Positions 1 to 8,161 of a stretch of 48,215 nucleotides of DNA are shown piece by piece. Numbering within the stretch: the first letter of the stretch is position 1; the number at the start of each line of letters is the position of its first letter. The notes beneath the pieces were generated by a model that did not search any database, was not told the origin of the DNA, and worked only from the letters and a program-made list of their open reading frames with translations. This DNA comes from Pseudonocardia lacus (lineage in GTDB: Bacteria; Actinomycetota; Actinomycetes; Mycobacteriales; Pseudonocardiaceae): assembly GCF_018531445.1 (NCBI RefSeq), contig NZ_JAHDTH010000035.1:1-48215 (forward strand). The letters run 5' to 3'. Made by a program: the position numbers and the translations under genes.

Positions 1-1100
1 GGGGTGCTCGGCGCGAGCGGCGGCGCGACCGTCGTCGGGTCCTCGCCGATGTCGCGGCCGATGTCGCGGCCGATGTCGCGGCCGATGTCGCGGCCGATGT
101 CACGGCCGATGACCCGGGCGGGCGCCGGCGCGCCGGCCGGGACCCGCTCGGGCTCCTCCGGTTGCTCGGGTTCCGCCGGCTCCGCGGCGGGTTCGCCGGC
201 GGGCGGGCCGTCGTCGAACCGCGGGCGCTCCGGGAAGTCGCCGTCGCCCGCGTACGCCCCGGTGGCCGGCATCGGCTCCGGCGCGGGCTCGTGGGTGGGC
301 TCGGGCTCCGCGCTCGAACCGCCCCAGTCGGCGGCCTCGTGGACGCCGGGGTGCCCGGTGGGCAGCGGCTCCGGCTCGGGGTCGGGTTTCACGTACCGGG
401 GGCCGGCGTGCGCAGGTTCGAGCGGCTCGGGCGGCGCGAACCCCTCCTCGAACGCCACGACCGGCTGTGCGACCGGCTCGGGGGTCGGCCGGTGCCGCGG
501 CGTCCCGTCGAGCGGGGGCCAGTCGTCGAACGGGCCCTCGTCCGGCGGCGCGATCACCGGTGCCGGCACCGCCGGACCGGGCGCCGCGCCGGGCGCGCCC
601 TCGACGGCCGCCCCGTCCGGGACGAGCACGACACCGCTGCCCGGGACGACGCCCAGCCGCAGGTCGTGCACGCCGCCGACCATGTCCGGGGGCAGCGCCA
701 CGCCGGCCAGGGTCAGCGCGACCGGTCGCTCCGGCACCGGCAGCAGCCGGTCGGTCCAGGCGGCGGACTGCACGCCCGACAGTTCGAGGTCCTGCTCCGG
801 GACGACGAGCTCGACCTCCCCGGACAGGAACGTCGCCCACTGGTCGCCGGCCACGGCGAGGGTGCCGAAGCGCAGGTCGCCGCCGGCGTCGCCGCTGAGC
901 CACATGGCCAGCCGGCGGGCCAGCGTGCGCCCCGCCGCCGCGCCGGGCTCGGCGGCCACCCCTTCGCACAGGTCGAGCAGGCGGGCCAGCGCGGCGGCGT
1001 CGCCGCTCTGCGCGACGCAGACGATGCCGGGCCAGCGGGCGACGACCGCGTCGGGCGGCCCGGCCGCGACGACCGCGGCCCTACCGGAGTCGAAGTCCAC
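1..1100 (-). CDS. Actinobacterial protein of unknown function with GRDI repeats (partial, C-terminus off window)
   Basis: About 366 residues are visible; the C-terminal part lies beyond the left edge. The first ~190 residues are globular and contain VVARWPGIVCVAQSGD near the start and LARRLAMWLSGDAGGDLRFG around residue 60. The next ~150 residues are rich in Pro, Glu and Ala and look disordered, and they end in tandem GRDI tetrapeptides. The layout resembles the N-terminal part of actinobacterial proteins often annotated as FHA-domain containing, but no FHA domain is visible here, so that is a weak guess. GTG at 1100 is chosen because it directly follows the stop codon of the upstream gene, which implies translational coupling. 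It is the third gene of a minus-strand set with a membrane protein and a flavoprotein. Confidence 0.6.
   Translation of the reverse strand, partial: MDFDSGRAAVVAAGPPDAVVARWPGIVCVAQSGDAAALARLLDLCEGVAAEPGAAAGRTLARRLAMWLSGDAGGDLRFGTLAVAGDQWATFLSGEVELVVPEQDLELSGVQSAAWTDRLLPVPERPVALTLAGVALPPDMVGGVHDLRLGVVPGSGVVLVPDGAAVEGAPGAAPGPAVPAPVIAPPDEGPFDDWPPLDGTPRHRPTPEPVAQPVVAFEEGFAPPEPLEPAHAGPRYVKPDPEPEPLPTGHPGVHEAADWGGSSAEPEPTHEPAPEPMPATGAYAGDGDFPERPRFDDGPPAGEPAAEPAEPEQPEEPERVPAGAPAPARVIGRDIGRDIGRDIGRDIGRDIGEDPTTVAPPLAPST
49..108. repeat. 12-bp in-frame tandem repeat (GRDI repeats)
   Basis: Four identical copies of ATGTCGCGGCCG are followed by one copy with a single change (ATGTCACGGCCG) and then a diverged unit. 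On the minus strand they encode consecutive Gly-Arg-Asp-Ile units in the partial protein at the left edge. Because the unit is a multiple of three, slippage would change repeat number without a frameshift. Confidence 0.9.
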
Positions 1101-1541
1101 TCAGACCAGCCTCCCGCCGCGGAAGCGCCAGTGGATGAACGGCACCCGCATCGGGCCGACGATCATCAGCCAGACCACCAGCCACGTGGTCCCGAACAGC
1201 AGCAGGAACGCCCCGAGCGGCACCGCCGCGCCGTCGATGCCGGGCACCGCGTCCAGCGAGAGCAGCAGCCACACCAGCGCGCCCTCGTTGACGACGGTGA
1301 TCAGGGCGAGCCCGGTGGGCCAGTCCTTCTCCCAGCGGAACTGCATGATCAGGTGGTAGACGAACTCCCAGAGCACGCCCAGCACGACGGTCGTCAGCAG
1401 GATGGTGAACGTCACCGTGTAGCGGTCGCCGAGCGAGCCCGGGAGCGACAGCAGCGGGGTGAGCAGGAGAGTCCACAGCCCGCCGATCACCACCAGCGTG
1501 GCGATGCGGGTCTGGATCCGCCCGTTCAGGGTGGGGAGCAC
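1101..1541 (-). CDS. Small integral membrane protein, unknown function
   Basis: A protein of 146 residues with about four hydrophobic segments: LVVIGGLWTLLLTPLL (residues ~14-30), VTFTILLTTVVLGVLWEFVY (~40-60), LALITVVNEGALVWLLLSL (~75-93) and a C-terminal segment ending in MIVGPMRVPFIHWRFRGGRLV-like basic residues. I do not recognise a named family. It starts (GTG) 2 bp after the stop of the upstream flavoprotein gene, and its stop abuts the start of the next gene, so the three are probably one transcript. The operon suggests a membrane anchor or partner for its neighbours; that is inference from context only. Confidence 0.75.
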   Translation of the reverse strand: MLPTLNGRIQTRIATLVVIGGLWTLLLTPLLSLPGSLGDRYTVTFTILLTTVVLGVLWEFVYHLIMQFRWEKDWPTGLALITVVNEGALVWLLLSLDAVPGIDGAAVPLGAFLLLFGTTWLVVWLMIVGPMRVPFIHWRFRGGRLV

Positions 1542-1543
1542 GG

Positions 1544-3121
1544 TCAGATCCTCTTCCCGCGGGCCCACTTCCACCACTGGGACGTGGAGCGCAGCGGCCC
1601 CAGCCCCGAGCAGAAGCCGAGCGTCTGAAGGTCGTCGGCGATCTCCTGGGCGGCGATCTGCAGCCCGAGGAAGGTGTCCACGCCGGGGAAGTAGCCGCCG
1701 TTGGCCGCGCTGCCCGACAGGTACATCCGCCCGGGCTCGCTGCGGGTGCCGCGCAGCTCGAAGCTGCGCTCGACGTCCATGCGGCCCAGCGGGTTGCGCC
1801 CGGCGCCGCCGTGGTCGAGCAGGTCGGCCAGCACGCGGTGCTCGCGGACGTCGGCCTCCAGGCCGGTGCAGTCGATGACCGCGATCACCTGGACCTGGCG
1901 CGGGCCCTGGTCGGTCTTGAGCTCCACGTGCACGGTGCCGGACGGGCCGGGGCGCAGGTTGGCGATCTCGCCCTGGAAGGCCTGGTACCAGCCCTGCTGG
2001 CGGCCGCGGCGCATCTGCTCCTGCCAATTGCGCCGCTTCGGGGTGTTGGTGCCGCCGAACTGCTTGTACAGATCGGCGCGGTCCTGGCCCTCCAGCCTGC
2101 GCACGCGGGCCTTGAGCTGGCCGCCCCACACCGACTTCGGGTAGTTGAAGCCCTGGTAGGCCCACCCGTCGCCGCCGCGGCGGCGCATCCAGATGTGCGG
2201 GCCGTGCGAGCCGGTGACGAAGGTGCGGAAGCTGTGCAGGATCTGGGTCTGCAGGCCCAGCCGGTCGCGGTCGTCGATGAGCCGCTGCAGCACCCGGGAG
2301 GCCACGATCCCGCCGCCGCGCACGAGCACGGTGCCCGGGGCCGCCTGCAGCCGCTGGTAGATCTGCTCGTGCGGCTCGTAGGCGTTGACGACCGAGCCGT
2401 AGTCGCGGGTCTTCTCCCGGTACTCCTGCAGGTCGGGCAGGAACTTCAGGCCCGGGTAGCCGACCGCGATGTGCACGTAGCGGCTGCGGTAGGCGATCCG
2501 CCGGGTGTGCGTGGCACCCTCGGGCGGGGTCAGGATCGTGAAGTAGCCCCCGCCGATGCGCCGGCGCACCATCCGGACCTGGCCCTTGACCACGGTCTCC
2601 GGGTAGCCGATGCGGTGGTACTCGCGCTCCATCGACTCGAAGGCGTGGCCGGCCTTGGGCGTCCAGTAGTCGTTGAGGAACGGCTCGGTCAGCAGGTGCC
2701 ACAGCGGCTTGAGCGACTTGGTGGCCCACGCCTCGCGGATGCCGTAGCTGGGGAAGCCCCAGATGTTGTCCGGGCAGGACGCCGAGTCGCTGCGCAGCCG
2801 CTCCGTGCGCGGGATCTGCGAGACCCGCGTCAGGTACTCGTAGCTCTCCCACGGGGTGTTCAGCTGGGTGAACACCTTGATCGCCGACGTCGGCACCCCG
2901 CAGATGCGCAGGTAGTCGACGGTGACGAACGACCCGATCCCGCCCCCGACGCTCACGAACGGCACGTCGTGCACGGGGATCCCCGCCCGCACGAGCATGT
3001 CGTCGGTCCACCAGTCGGTGTCCAGCAGTTCCTGCGTCAGGTCGCCCGGCTGTCCCCCCGACGCCGGAGCCCTGTCGGCCACCGGGCCCCGCCCCGGTAG
3101 CTCGATGGTGTCATCGCGCAT
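1544..3121 (-). CDS. FAD/NAD(P)-binding oxidoreductase, unknown substrate
   Basis: A 525-residue protein. A dinucleotide-binding motif appears as VSVGGGIGSFVTVDYLR around residues 56-72, preceded by a ~50-residue N-terminal extension. A second nucleotide-binding-like strand lies near residue 250 (VLVRGGGIVASRVLQRL). The C-terminal part carries VIDCTGL and then MYLSGSAANGGYFPGVDTF, resembling the FAD-contacting end of flavin-dependent disulfide-reductase/monooxygenase folds. No CxxC redox pair is visible, so it is not a thioredoxin-reductase type. The ATG at 3121 has the ribosome-binding site GGAAGGA. It heads the minus-strand set with the membrane protein and the GRDI-repeat protein. I cannot name a substrate. 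Confidence 0.7.
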   Translation of the reverse strand: MRDDTIELPGRGPVADRAPASGGQPGDLTQELLDTDWWTDDMLVRAGIPVHDVPFVSVGGGIGSFVTVDYLRICGVPTSAIKVFTQLNTPWESYEYLTRVSQIPRTERLRSDSASCPDNIWGFPSYGIREAWATKSLKPLWHLLTEPFLNDYWTPKAGHAFESMEREYHRIGYPETVVKGQVRMVRRRIGGGYFTILTPPEGATHTRRIAYRSRYVHIAVGYPGLKFLPDLQEYREKTRDYGSVVNAYEPHEQIYQRLQAAPGTVLVRGGGIVASRVLQRLIDDRDRLGLQTQILHSFRTFVTGSHGPHIWMRRRGGDGWAYQGFNYPKSVWGGQLKARVRRLEGQDRADLYKQFGGTNTPKRRNWQEQMRRGRQQGWYQAFQGEIANLRPGPSGTVHVELKTDQGPRQVQVIAVIDCTGLEADVREHRVLADLLDHGGAGRNPLGRMDVERSFELRGTRSEPGRMYLSGSAANGGYFPGVDTFLGLQIAAQEIADDLQTLGFCSGLGPLRSTSQWWKWARGKRI

Positions 3122-3179
3122 GATCGTCCTTCCCCCGGCTCACGCCGCGCTCATCCGACCATGCCCGGTCGGGTGACCG

Positions 3180-4928
3180 CTACCGACCCCCCACGAGTGC
3201 GACGAGCTCCCCGACGACGGCGTCGACGGCGACCTCGGTCCGCTCCCCCGAACGGCGGTCCTTGACTTCCACCACGCCGCCGGCCAGCCCCCGGCCGACC
3301 ACGACGATGGTGGGCACCCCGATCAGCTCCGCGTCGGCGAACTTCACCCCCGGCGAGGCCTTGCGGTCGTCGAGCAGCGTGCGCAGCCCGGCCGCGGACA
3401 GCTCGGCGGCGAGCCGCTCGCCGCCCGCCGCGATCTCCTCGGACTTGCCCGCGATGACCACGTGCACGTCGGCGGGGGCCACCTCGCGCGGCCACACCAG
3501 GCCCGACGCGTCGTGGTTCTGCTCGGCGATCACCGCGACCAGCCGGGACACCCCGATGCCGTAGGAGCCCATGGTGATCCGCACGGGCTTGCCGTCCGGG
3601 CCGAGCGCGTCCAGGCCCATGGCGTCGGCGTACTTGCGCCCGAGCTGGAAGACGTGCCCGATCTCGATGCCGCGGGCGGCCTCCAGGGGGCCGCTGCCGT
3701 CGGGGGCGGGGTCGCCCTCGCGGACCTCGGCGGCCTCGATGGTGCCGTCGGGGGTGAAGTCGCGCCCGGCGACCAGGTCGACGACGTGGTGGTCGGGCTT
3801 GTCCGCGCCGGTGACCCACGCCGTACCGGTGACGACGCGCGGGTCGACCAGGTAGCGCACGCCGTTGGCGGCCAGCGCCGCCGGCCCGATGTAGCCCTTG
3901 ACCAGGAACGGGTGGCGGGTGAAGTCGCCCTCGTCGAGCAGCGCGACCTCGGCCGGGTCGAGCGCGGCCTCCAGCCGCTTCATGTCGACCTCGCGGTCGC
4001 CCGGGATGCCGATGCCCAGCAGCGTCCACTCGTCCGTGCCCGGCCGGCGGGTCTTGACCAGCACGTTCTTCAGGGTGTCGGCGGCGGTGAAGGTGCGCCC
4101 GTCGAGGTTGGCGTTGAGGAAGTCGACCAGGGTGGCGATGGTCGGCGTGTCCGGGGTGTGGTGCGCCTGGGCCTCGGGCAGGCCGTCGAGCGGGCGGGCC
4201 TCGGGCGCCGGGGTGGTGACGGCCTCGACGTTGGCCGCGTAGCCACCGGGGCTGCGCACGAACGTGTCCTCACCGGTCTCGGCGATGGCCAGGAACTCCT
4301 CCGACGCCGAGCCGCCCATCGCCCCGGAGGTGGCCGCGACGATCACGTACCGCAGCGAGAGCCGGTCGAAGACCTTCACGTAGGCGTCGCGGTGGCGGCG
4401 GTAGGACTCGGCCAGCCCCTCGTCGCTGAGGTCGAAGGAGTAGGAGTCCTTCATCACGAACTCGCGCCCGCGCAGGATCCCCGCGCGGGGCCGCGCCTCG
4501 TCGCGGTACTTGGTCTGGATCTGGTAGAGCGCGACCGGGTAGTCCTTGTAGGAGCTGTACTCGCCCTTGACCGCGAGGGTGAACAGCTCCTCGTGGGTCG
4601 GGCCGAGCAGGTAGTCGTTCTCGCGGCGGTCCTTGAGCCGGAAGATGTTGGGCCCGTACTCCGTCCAGCGCCCGGTGGCCTCGTAGGGCTCGCGCGGCAG
4701 CAGCGCCGGGAAGTGGATCTCCTGGGCGCCGATGGCGTCCATCTCCTCGCGCACGACCCGCTCGATCGCCCGCAGCACCTTGAGCCCCAGCGGCAGCCAC
4801 GAGTAGATCCCCGGGGCGACGCGGCGGACGTAGCCGGCGCGGACCAGCAGCTTGTGGCTGGGTACCTCCGCGTCGGCCGGGTCCTCGCGAAGGGTGCGGA
4901 GGAACAGCGACGACATCCGGGTCAACAC
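3180..4928 (-). CDS. proS: Prolyl-tRNA synthetase
   Basis: A 582-residue bacterial-type class II prolyl-tRNA synthetase that charges tRNA-Pro in the cytoplasm. Class II motifs are clear: motif 1 around [18 protein letters not shown], motif 2 with [21 protein letters not shown] and motif 3 with [18 protein letters not shown]. The insertion (editing) domain lies between motifs 2 and 3, and the anticodon-binding domain occupies the last ~110 residues. The N-terminus [20 protein letters not shown] closely matches what I recall of the M. tuberculosis enzyme, which supports the GTG start at 4928 over the ATG at 4916. A TACCCT -10 box lies 7 nt upstream, so the mRNA is probably leaderless. Confidence 0.97.
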   Translation of the reverse strand: MLTRMSSLFLRTLREDPADAEVPSHKLLVRAGYVRRVAPGIYSWLPLGLKVLRAIERVVREEMDAIGAQEIHFPALLPREPYEATGRWTEYGPNIFRLKDRRENDYLLGPTHEELFTLAVKGEYSSYKDYPVALYQIQTKYRDEARPRAGILRGREFVMKDSYSFDLSDEGLAESYRRHRDAYVKVFDRLSLRYVIVAATSGAMGGSASEEFLAIAETGEDTFVRSPGGYAANVEAVTTPAPEARPLDGLPEAQAHHTPDTPTIATLVDFLNANLDGRTFTAADTLKNVLVKTRRPGTDEWTLLGIGIPGDREVDMKRLEAALDPAEVALLDEGDFTRHPFLVKGYIGPAALAANGVRYLVDPRVVTGTAWVTGADKPDHHVVDLVAGRDFTPDGTIEAAEVREGDPAPDGSGPLEAARGIEIGHVFQLGRKYADAMGLDALGPDGKPVRITMGSYGIGVSRLVAVIAEQNHDASGLVWPREVAPADVHVVIAGKSEEIAAGGERLAAELSAAGLRTLLDDRKASPGVKFADAELIGVPTIVVVGRGLAGGVVEVKDRRSGERTEVAVDAVVGELVALVGGR

Positions 4929-4935
4929 CCGGGAA

Positions 4936-4941
4936 AGGGTA
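4936..4941 (-). promoter_or_regulatory. Leaderless -10 element of proS
   Basis: TACCCT on the minus strand is separated by 7 nt from the GTG of proS. There is no room for a Shine-Dalgarno site, so transcription probably starts at or next to the start codon. Confidence 0.55.
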
Positions 4942-4970
4942 GCGACGCACCCGGGCGCCGGTCGCGGCGG

Positions 4971-5486
4971 TTACCCGCCGCCGCCCTCGTCGCGGACGCG
5001 TTCGGTCACCCGGGCCAGCAGGTGGCGGTTCACCTCGCGGACCTGGGCGGCCAGCTCGGGCAGCTCCACCACCTCGACGCCCGCGGCGCGCAGCAGCTCC
5101 GCGCCCCGGCCCTCGACGAAGATGGTCGGCTCCCGCCAGGCGAACACCACCCGCCCGATCTGCGCGCCGAGGATGAGGTCGGTGCAGGTCCGCGGCCGGG
5201 AGGCGCGCGCGCTGCACGGCTCCAGCGAGCTGTAGATCGTCGTGCCCGCCGGCGCCCGCCACCCCTCGCCCAGCGCGGCCAGCGCGATCTCCTCGGCGTG
5301 GTCGTGCGGGTCGTAGGGGCGGGAGTAGCCCTCGGCCAGCACCGCGCCGTCGGCGTCGACGACCAGCGCGCCGACCGAGAACGCCGTGCGCGAGGGGGGC
5401 GAGCGGCGCGACAGCGCGACGGTCGCCTCCAGCCACTCGCGGTCGGTGAGCCGCCCGCCCGCGCCGGCCGGGCCCGCGGCGCTCAC
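4971..5486 (-). CDS. RibD-type pyrimidine deaminase domain protein (stand-alone)
   Basis: A 171-residue zinc-dependent deaminase of the cytidine-deaminase fold. The His/Glu motif is DHAEEIALAAL at residues ~62-72, and the zinc cysteines are in SSLEPCSARASRPRTC around residues 86-101. In riboflavin synthesis this fold deaminates diamino-hydroxy-phosphoribosylaminopyrimidine. RibD usually fuses deaminase and reductase; here the reductase is a separate gene immediately upstream whose stop overlaps this start by 4 bp, so the two are translationally coupled. The Cys-Cys spacing is slightly longer than in RibD proteins I recall. It may serve riboflavin synthesis or the nearby pteridine-like cluster; the sequence does not decide. 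Confidence 0.85.
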   Translation of the reverse strand: MSAAGPAGAGGRLTDREWLEATVALSRRSPPSRTAFSVGALVVDADGAVLAEGYSRPYDPHDHAEEIALAALGEGWRAPAGTTIYSSLEPCSARASRPRTCTDLILGAQIGRVVFAWREPTIFVEGRGAELLRAAGVEVVELPELAAQVREVNRHLLARVTERVRDEGGGG

Positions 5487-6157
5487 CGGGTGCCTCCGAG
5501 CAGGTAGCGGGCGACGACGACGTCGTCGACGCGGTGGACGTCGGCCAACCTCATCCGGTGGTCGGGACCGTGCGGGAACACACCGGCACCGACGAACCGC
5601 GGGGCCCCGGCATTCCCGACGAAGATCGGCGCGACGGCCAACTGCAGCTCGTCGACGAGGTCCGCGGTGAGGAACAGGGTGTGCATCGCCGTGCCGCCCT
5701 CCACGAGCAGCGAGCGCACGCCCCGCTCGTGCAGGTCGGCGAGCACGAGCGCGGGGTCGAGCGGGTCGCCCGCCGGCACGGTCGTGGCCACCTCCCGCAC
5801 ACCGTGCGGCGCCTCGACGCCGGCGGGGAGATAGACCAGCTTGGGCTGGTCGCCGGTGGTGAAGAAGCGCGCCGAGGGGTCGAGGTCGCCGGTGGAGCTG
5901 ATCGTCGCCTTCAGCGGCTGCGCCGGCAGACCCCGCGCCACCCGCTGCGCGACCCGGTCGGGCGAGCGGACGAGCAGCCGCGGGTCGTCGTGGCGGATCG
6001 TGCTGGCGCCCACCAGGATCGCGTCGGCCGCGGCGCGCTCGCCGTCGACGCGGTCGAGGTCGGCCGGTCCGGACAGGACCAGCCGCCGCGGCGAGGTGTC
6101 GTCGATGCAGCCGTCGACGGACGTCGCGACGGACAGGACGACACGGGGACGGGCCAC
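5483..6157 (-). CDS. RibD C-terminal-type reductase (DHFR fold)
   Basis: A 224-residue protein of the RibD_C/dihydrofolate-reductase-like family, which reduces the ribosyl side chain of the aminopyrimidine phosphate with NADPH. Family landmarks are the N-terminal VVLSVATSVDGCID, DAILVGASTIRHDDPRL around residues 45-61, and the NADPH-binding segment SLLVEGGTAMHTLFL around residues 149-163. The GTG start at 6157 is preceded by a GGGGGAG sequence. It is the first gene of a two-gene operon with the deaminase. The reversed order and split of RibD domains is the point of interest. Confidence in the family is high and in the exact substrate moderate. Confidence 0.87.
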   Translation of the reverse strand: MARPRVVLSVATSVDGCIDDTSPRRLVLSGPADLDRVDGERAAADAILVGASTIRHDDPRLLVRSPDRVAQRVARGLPAQPLKATISSTGDLDPSARFFTTGDQPKLVYLPAGVEAPHGVREVATTVPAGDPLDPALVLADLHERGVRSLLVEGGTAMHTLFLTADLVDELQLAVAPIFVGNAGAPRFVGAGVFPHGPDHRMRLADVHRVDDVVVARYLLGGTR

Positions 6158-6227
6158 TCCCCCATCCTTCCCCCCGCGCCGGTCGGTGAGCAGCCCACCG
6201 CCCCGGCGCGCCGGTCTGAACGGGGGG

Positions 6228-6656
6228 TCAGTGCCGGTGGGCCTCGGCCAGGGGAACCCCGGCGAGGCGGGCGTCGACGATCCCGGCGTGGGTGGGGCAC
6301 TCGCCGAGCTCCTCGTGGGGGCAGGCGAGCGCGTGGGCGAGGGCCGTGCGGGCGGTCCGGGCGCGGGCGATCTGCTCGTCGAGCTCGCCGAGCTTGGCCG
6401 CGGCCAGCTCGCGCCACGCGCCGGGCTCGTCGGGCCGGCTGGCCAGGAACGCCGCGATCTCGCGGAGCGTGAAGCCGCAGTCGCGCAGCAGCAGGACCCG
6501 ACCGACCAGTGGCGCGGCGGACGCCGGGTAGCGCCGCTGCCCGGAGCTGCGGGCCGGGGCGGGCAGCAGCCCGAGCCCCTCCCAGTAGCGCAGCGCGGAC
6601 GCGGCCACGCCGGTGGCGTGGGCCAGCTCGCCGATGGTCATGAGCTTCTCGGACAT
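6228..6656 (-). CDS. MerR-family transcriptional regulator
   Basis: A 142-residue regulator. The N-terminal winged helix-turn-helix begins MTIGELAHATGVAASALRYW and continues with ERLGLL-like and RRYPAS elements, followed by a dimerisation coiled coil over residues ~75-110. Near the C-terminus CPHEELGECPTH contains two cysteines and two histidines that could bind a metal or sense redox state; this differs from the SoxR CxxCxC cluster as I recall it. It is divergent from a methyltransferase gene 39 bp away, the usual layout for a MerR regulator controlling its neighbour. ATG at 6656 is chosen; an internal ATG at residue 6 is possible. Confidence 0.88.
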   Translation of the reverse strand: MSEKLMTIGELAHATGVAASALRYWEGLGLLPAPARSSGQRRYPASAAPLVGRVLLLRDCGFTLREIAAFLASRPDEPGAWRELAAAKLGELDEQIARARTARTALAHALACPHEELGECPTHAGIVDARLAGVPLAEAHRH

Positions 6657-6659
6657 CTT

Positions 6660-6681
6660 GACTTCGAGCGTACGTGAGGTC
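6660..6681. promoter_or_regulatory. Candidate MerR operator between divergent genes
   Basis: An imperfect inverted repeat GACTTC-N10-GAGGTC lies in the 39-bp gap between the regulator and the methyltransferase. A TTGACT hexamer at 6658-6663 overlaps its left end and could be a -35 element; a TACGCT hexamer on the minus strand within the gap could be the -10 of the regulator. MerR operators typically sit between -35 and -10, which fits loosely. Confidence 0.35.
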
Positions 6682-6695
6682 GTTGGGTAGACGGC

Positions 6696-7382
6696 ATGGT
6701 TCCCACGACACTCCGCCGCCGCCTGATCACCGCACTCGTCCGCCAGGCCGGCCACCCGCGCGGCCCCCTCGGCCGCGCCGTCGGGCTGCTCTTCGCCCAC
6801 CGCGGCTCCAACCGCGAGCGCAACAGGTGGGTGGTGACGCTGCTCGACGTGCGGCCGACCGACCGGGTGCTGGAGGTGGGGTTCGGCCCCGGGATCGCGA
6901 TCGCCGAGCTGGCCCGCCGCGTCGACCGCGGCCAGGTGCTCGGGGTCGACCACTCGGCGGTGATGGTCCGCCAGGCCACCCGGCGCAACTCCGCCGCCGT
7001 CCGGGACGGGCGGGTGGTGCTGCGGCAGGCCGCGGTGGACCGGCTGCCCGATCTCGGCGGGCCCGTCGACGCCGCGCTCGCGGTGAACTCGATCGGCTTC
7101 TGGCCCGACCCGGTCCGGCGGCTGGTCGAGCTGCGCGGACTGCTGCGCGAGGGCGGGCGCATCGCGCTGGTCGCCCAACCGCGCCAACCGGGCTCGGACG
7201 CGTCCACGACCGCCCGGGCGGGCCGGGAGCTGCGGGAGATGCTGGCCGCGGCCGGCTTCACCGGGTTCCGCACCGAGACGCTGCCGCTCACCCCACCGGT
7301 GGCCTGCGTGCTGGCCGTCAACCCGGCGGCGGGCCAGGCCTGCGCAGCAGGTAGACCGTGTCGCGGCCGAACGACCAGATGA
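6696..7382 (+). CDS. Class I SAM-dependent methyltransferase
   Basis: A 228-residue Rossmann-fold methyltransferase. Motif I is VLEVGFGPGIAIAEL at residues ~57-71, the acidic end of strand 2 is VLGVDHSAVM, and the post-motif region contains DAALAVNSIGFWPDP. The substrate is unknown. The ATG at 6696 has no good ribosome-binding site. The last ~20 residues run over the 3' end of the convergent CDP-alcohol phosphatidyltransferase gene (65-bp tail-to-tail overlap), and these Arg/Cys-rich residues look like read-through rather than fold. It is divergent from the MerR gene and is probably its target. Confidence 0.85.
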   Translation: MVPTTLRRRLITALVRQAGHPRGPLGRAVGLLFAHRGSNRERNRWVVTLLDVRPTDRVLEVGFGPGIAIAELARRVDRGQVLGVDHSAVMVRQATRRNSAAVRDGRVVLRQAAVDRLPDLGGPVDAALAVNSIGFWPDPVRRLVELRGLLREGGRIALVAQPRQPGSDASTTARAGRELREMLAAAGFTGFRTETLPLTPPVACVLAVNPAAGQACAAGRPCRGRTTR

Positions 7383-8067
7383 GCGTGACGAGCGCGACCG
7401 CGGCCGCCGCGGCGGCCACCGGGCGGGGCACGAACGGGGCCGCCACCCCGATCATCACCACGCCCTGGGTGGCGGCGACGACCTTGCGGGCCCGGCTGAA
7501 CGGCAGCTCGCCCTTGAGCTGGGGCCAGATCGCCATCGCCGCGATGAACACGTAACGGGCCAGCCCGATGGCGAGCACCCACAGCCCCAGCGACCGGCTG
7601 GCCAGCACGCTGAGCACCAGCACGAGCAGCGAGTCGAGCTCCATGTCGAAGCGGGCGCCCAGCTCGGAGACCGAGTCGGTGCGCCGGGCCACGTACCCGT
7701 CGGCCAGGTCGAGCGCGAGCGCCACCGAGGCGATGACCAGCATCACGATCGTGCGGGTGGGGCGGTCGGGCAGGCCGGCGATCTCGTCGGCGATCTGGTC
7801 GGCCACCAGCGCCGTCACCCCGCCGACCAGCGTGGCCCGGGCGAGCGTGACGCGGTTGGCCGACCCCGCCGCCGCGGCGCGACGCGCGGGCGCGCCGATG
7901 GCCAGCAGGAAGCCGACGACCGCGGCGAACACGCAGCAGGCCAGCCAGCCCGCGCTGCCCACGCCGACGGTCGCGGTCAGCACGAGCAGCACCACGACCT
8001 GCCCGGCCAGCGCGACCAGCAGCTCGGTGTCGAACGCGCGGGTGTCCCGGCGTGGGCGCGTGGCCAC
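7318..8067 (-). CDS. CDP-alcohol phosphatidyltransferase family membrane enzyme
   Basis: A 249-residue integral membrane protein with about six hydrophobic segments. The signature DG-xx-AR-x8-G-x3-D-x3-D is intact as DLADGYVARRTDSVSELGAR followed by FDMELDS near residues 120-147. The family joins a CDP-activated alcohol or diacylglycerol to an alcohol acceptor at the membrane. The GTG at 8067 has the ribosome-binding site AGGGAGA. The acceptor is unknown. It is divergent from the five-gene operon starting at 8162 and shares its 94-bp upstream region, which suggests involvement in the same pathway, possibly attaching the product to a lipid; that part is inference. Confidence 0.88.
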   Translation of the reverse strand: MATRPRRDTRAFDTELLVALAGQVVVLLVLTATVGVGSAGWLACCVFAAVVGFLLAIGAPARRAAAAGSANRVTLARATLVGGVTALVADQIADEIAGLPDRPTRTIVMLVIASVALALDLADGYVARRTDSVSELGARFDMELDSLLVLVLSVLASRSLGLWVLAIGLARYVFIAAMAIWPQLKGELPFSRARKVVAATQGVVMIGVAAPFVPRPVAAAAAAVALVTLIWSFGRDTVYLLRRPGPPPG

Positions 8068-8161
8068 AGCGATCTCCCTGTCGTAGCGTGCCGGTCGAGG
8101 GAGCAGCCGACCGTGTCGGGTGCCGGTGTTGGTATCAGGGTGATTGTGTCAGGAGGTGGGG

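Noticed and set aside
49..108. CRISPR-like or regulatory repeat array at the left edge
   Set aside because: The 12-bp units are contiguous, without spacers, in frame with a protein gene, and encode GRDI repeats.
4..1628. Long open frames on the plus strand over the left-edge gene
   Set aside because: High GC leaves several frames open. The minus-strand frame has better protein character (globular start, abutting start/stop with its neighbour); the plus-strand products are low-complexity Ser/Gly or Arg-rich.
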